Source: Bathymodiolus thermophilus thioautotrophic gill symbiont
GTDB lineage: Bacteria; Pseudomonadota; Gammaproteobacteria; PS1; Pseudothioglobaceae
Assembly: GCF_003711265.1 (NCBI RefSeq)
Contig: NZ_CP024634.1
Coordinates: forward strand, 1,054,001 to 1,118,000
Reading direction: 5' to 3'
DNA length: 64,000 nt
Of the stretch, positions 26,707 through 35,615 are shown in pieces (position 1 is the stretch's first letter; each line of letters opens with the position of its first letter). Made by a program: the position numbers and the translations under genes. The notes below the pieces were generated by a model. It did no database searches. It worked only from the letters and a program-made list of their open reading frames with translations, and was not told the DNA's origin.

Positions 26707-28565
26707 TCTAATGTGCTCCATTTTTCATAATAACGCGCCAAATCGGCTTCTAATCTTGATAGGCGAACGAGCGCCTCTTGGGATTCTGGTTGTTGGAAAA
26801 ATTCAGGGTCTGCGAGTTGTAATTGTATGGCCTTAATTTCAGCTTCTGCTGTTTCGATTTTATGGGGTAATTTTTCCAATGCTTGTTGTTGTTTGTAACT
26901 CAGTTTTTGCTTAGGGTTACCAGGTGTTTTCTTCTCTTGTTTTGATTTGGATTGCACTTTGGTTTTGACTTGATTGTCTAAATTGTCTTGTTTTTGCGTT
27001 AGATAATCGTCATAACCGCCAGCATATTGATTGATGACACCATCGCCATCCATGACAACGGTAGAGCCTACGACATTGTTCAAAAAAGTTCTATCGTGTG
27101 AAATTAAAATTAATGTGCCTGTGTATTCCACCAACATTTCTTCTAGCAGTTCCAAGGTTTCCACATCAAGGTCATTGGTTGGCTCATCAAGCACTAATAA
27201 ATTGGCGGGTTGAGAGAGAATTTTTGCCAACATTAGGCGGTTTTTTTCACCACCAGAAAACATTTTAATGGGTGCCATTGCCTGCTTTCCAGTAAATAAA
27301 AACTGACGCAAATACCCGATTATGTGTTTGCTTTTGCCACCAATATTAATATGCTCGCTACCACCTGAGACAAAATCCATTGCCTTCATATTGGGCTTTA
27401 ACATTTCACGCATTTGGTCAAAATAAGCCAATTTAATGGTTTTGGAACGGCGTATGCTGCCGCTGCTGGGCTGTAATTCATCAAGCAATAATTTAATAAA
27501 GGTTGATTTGCCTGAGCCGTTGCCACCAATGATGCCGATTTTTTCCCCTTTCAACACCAGCATAGAAAAGTCTTTGACCAATTGCAAATCGCCAATAGAG
27601 TATGACATTTTTTTGATTTCAAATACCAGTTTTGAGGCACGCTTTTCATCTTCTGCCACTGAATGTATCTTAACTTTGCCTTGTTTTTGTCTGCGATTAA
27701 CAAAAGAATTGCGCATTTCTTGCAAGGCACGCACACGGCCTTCGTTGCGGGTTCTTCTGGCTTTGATGCCTTGACGAATCCACACTTCTTCTTGAGCCAG
27801 TTTTTTGTCAAATCTTTTGTTTGCCATTGTTTCTGAGTTAAGCAAATTGTCTTTGCGCTTTACATAGTCTTGGTAACCACATTCAAACACCGCTAGATTG
27901 CCACGGTCCAAATCAAAAACTTTATTGACAATGCCGGCAATAAATGCACGGTCATGACTAATGAGCACCAAAGTACCGTGATAGTCTTTGAGCATTTTTT
28001 CTAAGTCAAGAATAGCGGTAATATCCATGTGGTTCGTGGGCTCATCAAGTAGCAACACATTCGGTTCTTGTATCAATGCACGGGCTAACATTACTCGTCG
28101 TCGCCAGCCACCAGATAGGGTGGATAAAATGACTTCTGCGTTGAGTGTAAAACGATTCAGAATGGTTTCAATCTTGTGTAAATATTGCCAACCATCAAGG
28201 CGATCGATTTCTTCTTGCAATTCGGCGGCTTCGTCCAGTTTTTCGTCTGCCATAAAATGTTGATATTTTGTCAATACAATGCCAATATCCCCCAAACCTT
28301 CAGCAACAATATCAAATAAATTTTTGTCATTGTCTTCTGGCGGGCTTTGCTCTAAATAACTGATTTTGATGCCATTTTTAACTTTGACTTTGCCATCATC
28401 TGGTTCAATTGCGCCAGCAAGCACACGCATAAAAGTGGATTTTCCTTCGCCATTGCGTCCAATGAGGGCGATTTTATCGCCTTTTAAGATGGTGGTGCTG
28501 ACTTCATTTAGGATTAATTTTTCAGAAAAATTAAGGGAAATATTATCAAGTGTAATTAGTGGCAT
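26703..28565 (-). CDS. uup: ABC-F ATPase Uup
   Basis: A 620-residue soluble ABC-F protein with two ATPase domains. The first Walker A is GRNGEGKST, with the signature LSGGWRRR and Walker B VLLLDEPTNHMD. The second Walker A is GGNGSGKST, with signature FSGGEKNR and LLVLDEPTNDLD. The inter-domain linker reads EEVWIRQGIKARRTRNEGRV, which is characteristic of Uup rather than EttA or YheS, and a C-terminal coiled coil is present (LPHKIETAEAEIKAIQLQL). Length agrees with E. coli Uup (about 635). Uup is linked to ribosome function and to limiting precise transposon excision. It overlaps the HAD gene by 4 bases and is transcribed away from ccmH. Confidence 0.92.
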   Translation of the reverse strand: MPLITLDNISLNFSEKLILNEVSTTILKGDKIALIGRNGEGKSTFMRVLAGAIEPDDGKVKVKNGIKISYLEQSPPEDNDKNLFDIVAEGLGDIGIVLTKYQHFMADEKLDEAAELQEEIDRLDGWQYLHKIETILNRFTLNAEVILSTLSGGWRRRVMLARALIQEPNVLLLDEPTNHMDITAILDLEKMLKDYHGTLVLISHDRAFIAGIVNKVFDLDRGNLAVFECGYQDYVKRKDNLLNSETMANKRFDKKLAQEEVWIRQGIKARRTRNEGRVRALQEMRNSFVNRRQKQGKVKIHSVAEDEKRASKLVFEIKKMSYSIGDLQLVKDFSMLVLKGEKIGIIGGNGSGKSTFIKLLLDELQPSSGSIRRSKTIKLAYFDQMREMLKPNMKAMDFVSGGSEHINIGGKSKHIIGYLRQFLFTGKQAMAPIKMFSGGEKNRLMLAKILSQPANLLVLDEPTNDLDVETLELLEEMLVEYTGTLILISHDRTFLNNVVGSTVVMDGDGVINQYAGGYDDYLTQKQDNLDNQVKTKVQSKSKQEKKTPGNPKQKLSYKQQQALEKLPHKIETAEAEIKAIQLQLADPEFFQQPESQEALVRLSRLEADLARYYEKWSTLE

Positions 28566-28594
28566 AGGTTAAAATTATTTATTTTTGATTAATA

Positions 28595-28634
28595 GAGATC
28601 TTGGTGTAATTATTCATAATTATGTAAAGATCTT
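28595..28634. repeat. Short degenerate GAGATC palindrome related to the MITE ends
   Basis: An imperfect inverted repeat (GAGATCTTGGTGTAATTATT ... TAATTATGTAAAGATCTT) in the uup/ccmH divergent spacer. It looks like a deleted, diverged derivative of the GAGACC element. It lies about 15 bases before the ccmH start, so it must be part of that transcript's leader or promoter region. Confidence 0.5.
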
Positions 28635-28648
28635 GACAAGGTTTAATT

Positions 28649-29086
28649 ATGCGTTATTTTATTCAATTTTTACTACTATTGACACTTATTAATCCTATCT
28701 ATGCTGAAAGTATTGAGGCAAACACTTTTGTTAACGCTCAACAAGAGCGGCGTTATCGTGCTTTGATTGATGAAATTCGCTGTCCTGTGTGCCAAGGACA
28801 AAGTATTGGTGGCTCAAATGCAGGGTTGGCAAAAGACTTAAGAGAGAAGGTTAGAGCGTTGATTTTAAGTGATAAAACCAATGATGATATTCGTGCATTT
28901 ATGGTGGCGCGTTATGGTGATTTTGTGGTGTTTAAGCCACCTGTTAATAAAAGCACTTATTTATTGTGGTTTTTGCCTTTTGTTTTTTTGGCATTTGGAT
29001 TGTTTTTCCTTGTGCGCTTTTTTCGTGTCAAAAAACCTTTGGTCGAAACGATTGACACAACCAAAGCCAAAGAACTGCTTAAATGA
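28649..29086 (+). CDS. ccmH: Cytochrome c maturation protein CcmH
   Basis: A 145-residue periplasmic, membrane-anchored thiol oxidoreductase of System I cytochrome c maturation, which reduces apocytochrome cysteines for heme attachment. The signal sequence (MRYFIQFLLLLTLINPIYA) is followed by the redox motif in IRCPVCQGQSIGGSNAGLAKDLR. A C-terminal membrane helix (YLLWFLPFVFLAFGLFFLVRFF) comes next. An AAGG lies about 9 bases before the ATG. It overlaps yjbQ by 4 bases and leads a packed group with yjbQ, a TPR gene and lysS. The other ccm genes are not in the window. Confidence 0.92.
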   Translation: MRYFIQFLLLLTLINPIYAESIEANTFVNAQQERRYRALIDEIRCPVCQGQSIGGSNAGLAKDLREKVRALILSDKTNDDIRAFMVARYGDFVVFKPPVNKSTYLLWFLPFVFLAFGLFFLVRFFRVKKPLVETIDTTKAKELLK

Positions 29087-29478
29087 CAGCGCTTGTTGTT
29101 AAAACCAAAGGTCGTGGTGCCATTGAAATTACCCAGCAAGTGAATGCAGTTTTGGCACAACAAGACGCCAAATTGTGTCATTTATTTGTTGCCCATACCT
29201 CAGCATCACTGATGATTACGGGTAATGAGGACCCTGATTTGTTATTAGATATGGAAGATTTTTTGCAAACAAGTGTTGTTGATGCAAATCCAAATTACCG
29301 ACATAATGGCGAAGGTGATTTTGATATGTCGGGGCATATTCGCAGTGTTTTAACGGGTGAAAGTAAAAGCATTCCAGTGATTGACAACAAACTTGCCTTG
29401 GGTAAGTTTCAAGGTTTGTTTTTATACGAGCATCGTGCTAAGGGAAGTAACCGTAAACTTGTCGTTACTTTATTATGA
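29083..29478 (+). CDS. yjbQ: YjbQ/UPF0047-family protein
   Basis: A 131-residue member of the YjbQ (UPF0047) family, usually annotated as secondary thiamine-phosphate synthase. Family features seen: the CHLFVAHTSASLMI strand-loop, the acidic DPDLLLDMEDFL and the histidines in NYRHNGEGDFDMSGHIRS, plus a final LFLYEHRAKGSNRK. The full expected length is present. ATGA overlaps with ccmH upstream and with the TPR gene downstream point to translational coupling. The physiological role is weakly defined even in model organisms. Confidence 0.88.
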   Translation: MTALVVKTKGRGAIEITQQVNAVLAQQDAKLCHLFVAHTSASLMITGNEDPDLLLDMEDFLQTSVVDANPNYRHNGEGDFDMSGHIRSVLTGESKSIPVIDNKLALGKFQGLFLYEHRAKGSNRKLVVTLL

Positions 29479-30161
29479 GTGGCGCAACAGAACTTAGCGA
29501 TTTAATGGTGTTGGCTTACACACATCAAAAAAAAGGGGAGTTGTCTAAGGCAATTCAGGCGTGGAATGGGCTGCTAAATCATCAGGCTGCAGATAAAGCA
29601 TTAAAAGCCAATGCTCATTTGAGTTTGGGTAATCTTCATCAGTTACAAGGCAACAGTGATTTGGCAATGGAAAGTATGTCAAATGCGATAAAATCTAATC
29701 CAAATAGTAGCGAAGCGTATTTTTGCCTAGCAAGCATGGCGCAGGAAAAAGAGGATTTTGACTTGGCAATTACCTATCTTGAAAGTGCTTTAGCATTGAA
29801 TGACAAGGATTGTGGTGCGTTTAATAATTTGGGTAATTGTTACGATAGATTGGAAAAAACTGAACAAGCCATTGAGGCTTATTCTCAAGCAGTGGCACTG
29901 GATGAAACTTATATTGCCGCTATTTATAATCGTGGTAATGCGTTTTTAAAGTTAGGAAAAGAGGCGTTGGCGTATCAAGATTTGTCAAAATCTATCAATT
30001 TAGACACAAATTTTTATCAAGCCTATTATAATCGTGCAACTTTGTTAAAACGCATGGGAAAAATTAAGCAAGCCAATGCAGATTTTTCCAAGGCAAAAAG
30101 TTTGGCAAAAAAAGAGTTGGAAGGGCTTCAGGAAGTCAAAAAAGATAAACACACACATTAG
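29475..30161 (+). CDS. Tetratricopeptide-repeat protein
   Basis: A 228-residue soluble protein made almost wholly of TPR units, for example DLAITYLESALALNDKDCGAFNNLGNCYDRLEKTEQAIEAY split over consecutive repeats from about residue 40 to 205. It has no signal peptide or membrane helix. TPR proteins act as protein-interaction scaffolds; the sequence gives no partner. It overlaps yjbQ by 4 bases and ends 6 bases before lysS. The ccmH neighbourhood raises the possibility of a CcmI/NrfG-like role, but this is only positional. Confidence 0.85.
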   Translation: MSGATELSDLMVLAYTHQKKGELSKAIQAWNGLLNHQAADKALKANAHLSLGNLHQLQGNSDLAMESMSNAIKSNPNSSEAYFCLASMAQEKEDFDLAITYLESALALNDKDCGAFNNLGNCYDRLEKTEQAIEAYSQAVALDETYIAAIYNRGNAFLKLGKEALAYQDLSKSINLDTNFYQAYYNRATLLKRMGKIKQANADFSKAKSLAKKELEGLQEVKKDKHTH

Positions 30162-30167
30162 GAAAGT

Positions 30168-31661
30168 ATGAATAATCAAGAAGACAATAAATTAGTAGCA
30201 GAAAGAAGAACAAAATTAGCAACGCTGAGAGTGGCGGGAAATCCATTTGTTAACGATTTTAAGCCACAGGATTTTGCCGCATCTGTTGTGGCAGAATTTG
30301 ACCAATTTTCAAAAGAAGAGTTAGAAGAGAAATCTATTGAAGTGTCAATGGCAGGACGCATGATGTTAAAGCGGGTGATGGGCAAGGCAAGTTTTGCACA
30401 TATTCAGGACTCTAGCGGAAAAATCCAATTGTTTGTAACCCGTGATGAGTTGCCCGAGGGTTTTTATAATGAGCAGTTTAAAAAATGGGATATTGGCGAT
30501 ATTATCGGCACCAAAGGCACCTTGTTTAAAACTCAGGTTGGCGAATTGTCGGTGCGAGTGAGTGAGATAAAATTATTAACCAAATCGTTACGACCATTGC
30601 CAGATAAATTCCACGGTTTAAGCGACCAAGAAATTCGCTATCGCCAGCGTTATGTAGATTTGATTATGAACAAATCTTCACGCGATACCTTTAAACGCCG
30701 CTCGCAAATTGTTGCTTATATTCGCAATTTCTTTAATCAAAATGATTTTATCGAAGTAGAAACACCCATGTTGCAAAGCATCCCAGGGGGTGCTACTGCC
30801 AAGCCGTTTGAAACTCATCATAACGCATTAGATATGCAAATGTTTTTGCGTATTGCACCTGAACTTTATCTAAAACGATTGATTGTTGGTGGCATGGACA
30901 GGGTATTTGAAATTAATCGTAATTTTAGAAACGAGGGTTTGTCCACTCGTCATAATCCAGAATTTACCATGATTGAGTTTTATCAAGCGTATGCCACCTA
31001 TCATGATGTGATGGATTTGACCGAAAATTTGCTTAGAGGGATTGCAGTGGATGTGTGTGGCAATGCAGTTGTGCCGTATCAAGGTGATGAGTTTGATTTT
31101 TCCAAAACCTTTGAGCGTATCAGCGTATTTGATTCAATTTTGCATTATAACGCAGATTTATCTGCTGCCGATTTGAGTCAAGATAATGCCGCCACTACGG
31201 CTGAAAAATTAGGCATAACGGTTAAAGATTCGTGGGGTTTGGGTAAAATTCAAATTGAAATTTTTGAAGCCACTGTTGAAGAAAAACTCATTCAACCTAC
31301 CTTTATTACCGAATATCCAACCGAGGTTTCTCCACTTGCTCGGCGCAATGATGACAACCCCTTTATTACCGATAGATTTGAGTTATTCATTGGTGGTCGT
31401 GAAATCGCCAATGGCTTCTCTGAGTTGAATGATGCAGAAGATCAGGCTGAACGCTTTCATAAACAAGTGGCAGAAAAAGACGCAGGCGACGACGAAGCCA
31501 TGCATTATGATGCTGATTATATCCGTGCTTTAGAATACGGTATGCCACCTACAGCAGGCGAAGGCATTGGTATTGACCGTTTGGTGATGTTATTTACCGA
31601 CTCTCCCTCTATTCGTGATGTGCTATTGTTTCCGCACATGAAATTAGAGTCTAAAAATTAA
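30168..31661 (+). CDS. lysS: Lysyl-tRNA synthetase, class II
   Basis: A 497-residue class II LysRS, which charges tRNA-Lys with lysine using ATP. An N-terminal OB-fold anticodon-binding domain ([20 protein letters not shown]) is followed by the catalytic core. The core carries class II motif 2 ([20 protein letters not shown]) and motif 3 ([12 protein letters not shown]). The length is close to that of E. coli LysS (505). Its substrate tRNA-Lys(UUU) is encoded about 3.2 kb downstream. The ATG lies 6 bases after the TPR stop; GGAAAG just upstream is a plausible ribosome-binding site. Confidence 0.97.
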   Translation: MNNQEDNKLVAERRTKLATLRVAGNPFVNDFKPQDFAASVVAEFDQFSKEELEEKSIEVSMAGRMMLKRVMGKASFAHIQDSSGKIQLFVTRDELPEGFYNEQFKKWDIGDIIGTKGTLFKTQVGELSVRVSEIKLLTKSLRPLPDKFHGLSDQEIRYRQRYVDLIMNKSSRDTFKRRSQIVAYIRNFFNQNDFIEVETPMLQSIPGGATAKPFETHHNALDMQMFLRIAPELYLKRLIVGGMDRVFEINRNFRNEGLSTRHNPEFTMIEFYQAYATYHDVMDLTENLLRGIAVDVCGNAVVPYQGDEFDFSKTFERISVFDSILHYNADLSAADLSQDNAATTAEKLGITVKDSWGLGKIQIEIFEATVEEKLIQPTFITEYPTEVSPLARRNDDNPFITDRFELFIGGREIANGFSELNDAEDQAERFHKQVAEKDAGDDEAMHYDADYIRALEYGMPPTAGEGIGIDRLVMLFTDSPSIRDVLLFPHMKLESKN

Positions 31662-31706
31662 ATTGATACAAAAGTCTCGTTTAAATTATACAAAAAAGGT
31701 TATTAA

Positions 31707-32039
31707 ATGAATCAAGATTCCTACCAATCAATGCTGACGACCATTCAAGCATTTCACGATAAACACGATTTTAAAAATAATGGTGGCGAGGATTTGGCCT
31801 ACCGTGTAGCGTTAATGGCAGAAGAGTTGGGGGAAATATCAGCGTGTGTGACCAAAGGAAAATCCAAAGCCGATTTAGCAGAAGAATCCGCTGATTTGTT
31901 GATTTTACTCATAGGCACAGCGATTAGTGCTGACTTTGATTTGAACGAAGCATTTTGGCAAAAAATGGAAAAAATTAACCAAAGAAAATCCAGAATGGTT
32001 AACGGTAAAATCCGAGTGTCGGAATTTAAAGGGGTTTGA
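31707..32039 (+). CDS. MazG-like nucleotide pyrophosphohydrolase
   Basis: A 110-residue all-alpha NTP pyrophosphatase of the MazG-like superfamily. The metal-binding pattern is visible: E-E-L-G-E in MAEELGEISACV and E-E-S-A-D in LAEESADLLILLIG (EExxE then ExxD). These proteins hydrolyse NTPs to NMP and pyrophosphate, often as house-cleaning enzymes; the substrate here is unknown. It sits between lysS and cmk with about 45 and 100 bases of spacing and may have its own promoter. Confidence 0.85.
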   Translation: MNQDSYQSMLTTIQAFHDKHDFKNNGGEDLAYRVALMAEELGEISACVTKGKSKADLAEESADLLILLIGTAISADFDLNEAFWQKMEKINQRKSRMVNGKIRVSEFKGV

Positions 32040-32139
32040 GTTGAGTAAGGAATTGCCAATGAATTGTTTTTTAGGTTTATTCGGATACAACACCTTGAGA
32101 TTGAGTTTAATTGTGTAAACACAGGATTTAAAGTAAAAG

Positions 32140-32823
32140 ATGAATAATATTTTAACAATTGACGGCCCAAGTGGCGTAGGTAAAGGGACAATTGCACGGG
32201 TTATGGCGCAAAAACTGGGTTGGGATTTGCTTGATTCTGGGGCAATTTATCGTGCTTTTGCTTTGGCAGTTGATGCCAAAGGAGTGGATATTGACGATGA
32301 AAAAGCGTTGGAAAAAATCGCACATACTTTGGATTTGGCGTTTAAAACTGAGGTGGGCAGTGAATTGGTCAGTGTGTTTTTAGAAGGCAAAGATATTTCT
32401 AAAACTTTACGCACTGAGCAAACAGGCGAAATGGCATCCAAAATAGCAGCCATTGGCGTGGTGCGTAGTGCGCTGTTAAAGCGTCAACAAGACTTTGCAC
32501 AAGCCTCAGGGTTAGTTGCAGACGGGCGTGATATGGGGACGGTAGTTTTTGCAGAAGCAGCGTTCAAGGTCTTTTTAACCGCCAGTGCGCAAGAGCGTGC
32601 AGAAAGACGCTTAAAACAATTGCAAGCACAGGATACTGTAGGTATAATGTCCCAAATCTTAGCAGATGTAGTGGCAAGAGATGAGCGTGATTCTTCGCGT
32701 AAAAATTCACCACTCAAGCCTGCCGAAGATGCCCTTATCATTGATACCACTGAGTTGTCAATTGATGAAGTGGTCGCTCAGGTGAGCGCATTAGTAACAA
32801 AAAGCCAAAGTCTAAGCGGTTAG
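32140..32823 (+). CDS. cmk: Cytidylate kinase
   Basis: A 227-residue kinase that phosphorylates CMP and dCMP with ATP. The P-loop is at the N terminus (DGPSGVGKGT), followed by the family motif LLDSGAIYRAFAL. The GRDMGTVVF motif and the Arg-rich lid (RRLKQLQAQ ... ARDERDSSRKNSPL) also match Cmk. The length equals that of E. coli Cmk. The cmk-rpsA-ihfB order is conserved in gammaproteobacteria, which supports both the call and the taxonomic placement. Confidence 0.97.
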   Translation: MNNILTIDGPSGVGKGTIARVMAQKLGWDLLDSGAIYRAFALAVDAKGVDIDDEKALEKIAHTLDLAFKTEVGSELVSVFLEGKDISKTLRTEQTGEMASKIAAIGVVRSALLKRQQDFAQASGLVADGRDMGTVVFAEAAFKVFLTASAQERAERRLKQLQAQDTVGIMSQILADVVARDERDSSRKNSPLKPAEDALIIDTTELSIDEVVAQVSALVTKSQSLSG

Positions 32824-32905
32824 ACTTTATTAAAAATTAACCCGATAAATGCCAACTTATACCGTTGTTGGAGTTTTTTACCGGTCAACATCTAAAAAAA
32901 ACAAT

Positions 32906-34579
32906 ATGTCAGAATCATTTGCAGAACTATTTGAGAATAGTGTAGAACAACAAAATGTAAAAGTAGGTGCCTTATTAATGGGTACTGTCGTTGCTATCAA
33001 TCGTGAAAAAGCGGTTATCAATGTAGGATTAAAATCGGAAGCTTTTGTTTCTCTTGATCAATTCAAAGACCCTAAAGGAGAATTGGAAATCGTAGAAGGC
33101 GATGTGGTAGAAGTCGCACTAGAATCTATTGATGACGGCTTAGGACATACTTTATTGTCTCGTGAAAAAGCCAAGCGTATTAAGTTATGGCAAGCATTAG
33201 AAATTGCAATGAATCAAAAAGACATTGTTACTGGTATCGTAACTGGTGCTGTTAAAGGTGGTTTGACGGTTGATATTGGTGTTGTTAAGGCATTTTTACC
33301 TGGTTCATTGGTGGACACTCATCCTGTTAAAGATTTCTCATACCTTACGGGTCAAGAAATTGAAGCAATTGTTATTAAGATGGACGAAGTTAGAAACAAC
33401 ATTGTTATTTCTAGAAAAGCGGTTATGCAAGAAGCCAACTCTGCAGACAGAGAAGCCTTGCTTGAAGGCCTTGAAGAAGGTCAAGAAATTGAAGGTGTGG
33501 TTAAAAACCTTGCAGACTATGGTGCATTTGTTGACCTTGGTGGTGTTGATGGTTTATTACATATTACAGACATCTCATGGCAGCGTGTTAATCACCCGTC
33601 TGAGAAATTGGTTATTGGTGATAAGATTACCGTTAAAATTCTTAATTATGATAAAGAGAAAATGCGTGTATCACTAGGTCTTAAGCAGTTAACTGCCAGC
33701 CCTTGGGATAACATTTCTGACCGTTTACCACTGGGTAAGAGAGTCGCAGGTACCGTGTCTAATTTGACAGATTATGGTGCATTTGTACGCATTGAAGAGG
33801 GTGTTGAAGGTTTGGTTCATGTTTCAGAAATGGATTGGACTAACGCCAATGCTCGTCCTTCTAAGATTGTTAAATTAGGTCAAGAAGTTAATGTTGTGGT
33901 CTTGGATGTCCAAGAGTCCAAGCATCGTATTTCTTTGTCAATGAAACAAGCACAAGAAAACCCTTGGGAAGCATTTGAAGCGACACATAACAAGAATGAT
34001 AAGATTGATGTTACCGTTAAATCAATTACAGACTTTGGTTTGTTTGTTGGTCTTCCGGGTGGCATTGATGGTTTGATTCACTTAGCCGACCTTTCTTGGG
34101 AGAAGTTGCCAGCAGATGAGTTGGTTTCTAACTATTCTAAGGGTCAAGAACTTGAAGTGGTCATTTTGAATATTGACGCCGAAAAAGAGCGTATTTCTTT
34201 AGGCATTAAGCAACTCGAAGAAGATGACTTTATGTCTTATGCTTCTATGAACAAAAAAGGTGCTATTGTTAAGGTAACCATTGCTGAAGTTACACCAAAA
34301 GGTGCGATAGTTGCTTTGACAGAAGATATTACAGGTTATTTAAAAGCAGGTGAAATCTCCGAAGATCGTGTTGACGATGCGTCAACTGTCTTAAAAGTAG
34401 GTGAGGAAATTGAAGTAGCCATTGTTAATATTGATAGAAAAACACGCAATATCTCTGTTAGTATTAAGGCAAAAAATTCAGCTGAAGAAAAAGCAGCAAT
34501 GGCAGACTACAATAAGCAGTCTTCCGATGCAGCAGAAGGCGCTACTTTAGGTGACTTGTTGAAGAAAGCCAAGCAGTAA
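32906..34579 (+). CDS. rpsA: 30S ribosomal protein S1
   Basis: A 557-residue S1 protein from the ATG at 32906 (MSESFAELFENS), identical in length to E. coli S1. An in-frame ATG 19 codons upstream is rejected because its extension has no counterpart in the family. Six S1/OB-fold repeats can be followed, with recurring D-[YF]-G-[AL]-F-V motifs (LADYGAFVDLGGVDGLLHI, LTDYGAFVRIEEGVEGLVH, ITDFGLFVGLPGGIDGLIH). It bridges mRNA to the 30S subunit during initiation. As in other species the start lacks a strong Shine-Dalgarno site, which is compatible with autoregulation. It is followed by ihfB after 3 bases. Confidence 0.97.
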   Translation: MSESFAELFENSVEQQNVKVGALLMGTVVAINREKAVINVGLKSEAFVSLDQFKDPKGELEIVEGDVVEVALESIDDGLGHTLLSREKAKRIKLWQALEIAMNQKDIVTGIVTGAVKGGLTVDIGVVKAFLPGSLVDTHPVKDFSYLTGQEIEAIVIKMDEVRNNIVISRKAVMQEANSADREALLEGLEEGQEIEGVVKNLADYGAFVDLGGVDGLLHITDISWQRVNHPSEKLVIGDKITVKILNYDKEKMRVSLGLKQLTASPWDNISDRLPLGKRVAGTVSNLTDYGAFVRIEEGVEGLVHVSEMDWTNANARPSKIVKLGQEVNVVVLDVQESKHRISLSMKQAQENPWEAFEATHNKNDKIDVTVKSITDFGLFVGLPGGIDGLIHLADLSWEKLPADELVSNYSKGQELEVVILNIDAEKERISLGIKQLEEDDFMSYASMNKKGAIVKVTIAEVTPKGAIVALTEDITGYLKAGEISEDRVDDASTVLKVGEEIEVAIVNIDRKTRNISVSIKAKNSAEEKAAMADYNKQSSDAAEGATLGDLLKKAKQ

Positions 34580-34582
34580 ATT

Positions 34583-34858
34583 TTGAAAAAAACTGACCTT
34601 ATCCTTGATTTATCAGAAAAACACACGCTGTCTAAAACAGAAGTAAAGACTTGTGTGGATGTCATTTTGTCGATACTTGTCGATGGCATTGCGACTGGTG
34701 AAGGTGTTGAAGTGAGAGGGTTTGGTAGTTTTTCTAGAAAGCATAAAAACGCACGCCTAGGGGTCAATCCTAGAACTGGAAAGAAAACCCAGGTTGATGC
34801 AAAATTTATGCCATTCTTTAAGCCAGGTAAATTACTTAAAGAAGTTGTAAATAATTAA
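34583..34858 (+). CDS. ihfB: Integration host factor subunit beta
   Basis: A 91-residue DNA-bending protein of the HU/IHF family that pairs with IHF-alpha. The start is TTG (MKKTDLILDLSEKHTLS); no ATG gives the conserved N terminus. The beta-arm core VRGFGSFS and NPRTGKKTQVDAKFMPFFKPGK is typical of IhfB. It follows rpsA with 3 bases between, the conserved arrangement in which ihfB is served by rpsA-side promoters. IHF commonly bends promoter DNA of mobile and virulence loci, so it may act on the toxin arrays, but no IHF site was identified here. Confidence 0.95.
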   Translation: MKKTDLILDLSEKHTLSKTEVKTCVDVILSILVDGIATGEGVEVRGFGSFSRKHKNARLGVNPRTGKKTQVDAKFMPFFKPGKLLKEVVNN

Positions 34859-34880
34859 AAAATTAGGGTTTATATTACTG

Positions 34881-34886
34881 TATAAT
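34881..34886 (+). promoter_or_regulatory. Predicted -10 box of the tRNA-Lys gene
   Basis: A perfect TATAAT ends 13 bases before the mature tRNA 5' end, the usual spacing for a tRNA promoter. The region where a -35 would lie (about 34858-34863) is only A/T-rich and not a good match to TTGACA. Confidence 0.6.
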
Positions 34887-34899
34887 CTTGATTTTTTAT

Positions 34900-34975
34900 G
34901 GGGCGTTAGCTCAGTTGGTAGAGCATCGGACTTTTAATCCGCTGGTCGAGCGTTCAAATCGCTCACGCCCCACCA
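34900..34975 (+). tRNA. tRNA-Lys (anticodon UUU)
   Basis: A 76-base cloverleaf. The acceptor GGGGCGT pairs with ACGCCCC, followed by discriminator A and an encoded CCA (34973-34975). The D-arm is GCTCAGTTGGTAGAGC, the anticodon loop CTTTTAA with TTT at 34933-34935, and the T-arm contains GTTCAAATC. The top pair of the anticodon stem is a U-C mismatch; the other four pair. It decodes AAA/AAG, which are very frequent in this AT-rich genome. Confidence 0.97.
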
Positions 34976-34980
34976 TATTA

Positions 34981-35012
34981 AAAAAAGGCTTATCGTTAGA
35001 TAGGCCTTTTTT
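34981..35012 (+). terminator. Intrinsic terminator after tRNA-Lys
   Basis: The inverted repeat AAAGGCTTATC - GTTA - GATAGGCCTTT (one G-U pair) is followed by a run of T, five bases after the tRNA CCA. The A-rich left side could make it work from the other strand too. Confidence 0.85.
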
Positions 35013-35043
35013 ATAACATTTTTTAATGAAATATTAATCATAC

Positions 35044-35100
35044 GAGACCTTTGTATAAATAGGAACAATCATTAAGAATCTCTATTAATACAAAGGTCTC
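35044..35100. repeat. 57-bp GAGACC palindrome (short derivative of the MITE)
   Basis: The ends GAGACCTTTGTATAAATAG and TATTAATACAAAGGTCTC form an inverted repeat, with only about 20 bases between. The ends match those of the 161-bp element but the interior is missing. It lies 20 bases upstream of the slyD start, so it would be transcribed as a hairpin in the leader or would separate slyD from upstream promoters. I see no target duplication. Confidence 0.75.
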
Positions 35101-35120
35101 ATAAAAACCAAGGTAAACAG

Positions 35121-35609
35121 ATGACAATAAAAAAAGATAAAGTAGTTGAAATGCATTGCACGCTAACGGACGACAAAGGCGAAGTGATTGATTCAACCAA
35201 AGGACAAGAAACCATGGTGTTTTTACAAGGGCATGGTAATATTGTGCCTGGCTTGGAAAAAGCGATAGAAGGGATGAAGGTTGGCGAATCTGGTGATATT
35301 GTTGTGCAGTCAAAAGATGCGTATGGTGATCACCATGCTGAGGGCGTTCAAACAATCCCAAAAGAAGCGTTAGAGGGTATTGACGATTTGACAGTAGGCA
35401 TGGAATTACAATCTAAAGACGAGCAGGGTAATCCATTCATTGTTTGTGTTAAAGAAATTAATGCAGACACAATTATTGTTGATGCTAACCACCCTTTAGC
35501 AGGGAAAACATTGCATTTTAATATCAGTATTGAGAGTGTTAGAGAGGCAAGCAAGGAAGAATTGGAACATGGGCATATTCACGCCCATGGCGACTCTTGT
35601 TCGCATTAA
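35121..35609 (+). CDS. slyD: FKBP-type peptidyl-prolyl isomerase, SlyD-like
   Basis: A 162-residue cytosolic prolyl isomerase/chaperone of the SlyD group. The FKBP segments flank an inserted IF (chaperone) domain: VFLQGHGNIVPGLEKAIEGM at residues 34-53, then QSKDAYGDHHAEGVQTIPKEA. The protein ends in a His-rich, metal-binding tail (HGHIHAHGDSCSH), as in SlyD, which supplies nickel for metallocentre assembly. AAGGT before the ATG is a good ribosome-binding site. The methyltransferase gene starts 6 bases downstream. Confidence 0.92.
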   Translation: MTIKKDKVVEMHCTLTDDKGEVIDSTKGQETMVFLQGHGNIVPGLEKAIEGMKVGESGDIVVQSKDAYGDHHAEGVQTIPKEALEGIDDLTVGMELQSKDEQGNPFIVCVKEINADTIIVDANHPLAGKTLHFNISIESVREASKEELEHGHIHAHGDSCSH

Positions 35610-35615
35610 ACACCT

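Noticed and set aside
27436..27774. + strand frames over uup (27031, 27436, 27988, 28366)
   Set aside because: Antisense shadows of a well-supported ABC-F gene.
32849..32905. Upstream start for rpsA
   Set aside because: It would add 19 residues with no counterpart in S1; ATG 32906 gives the standard 557 residues.
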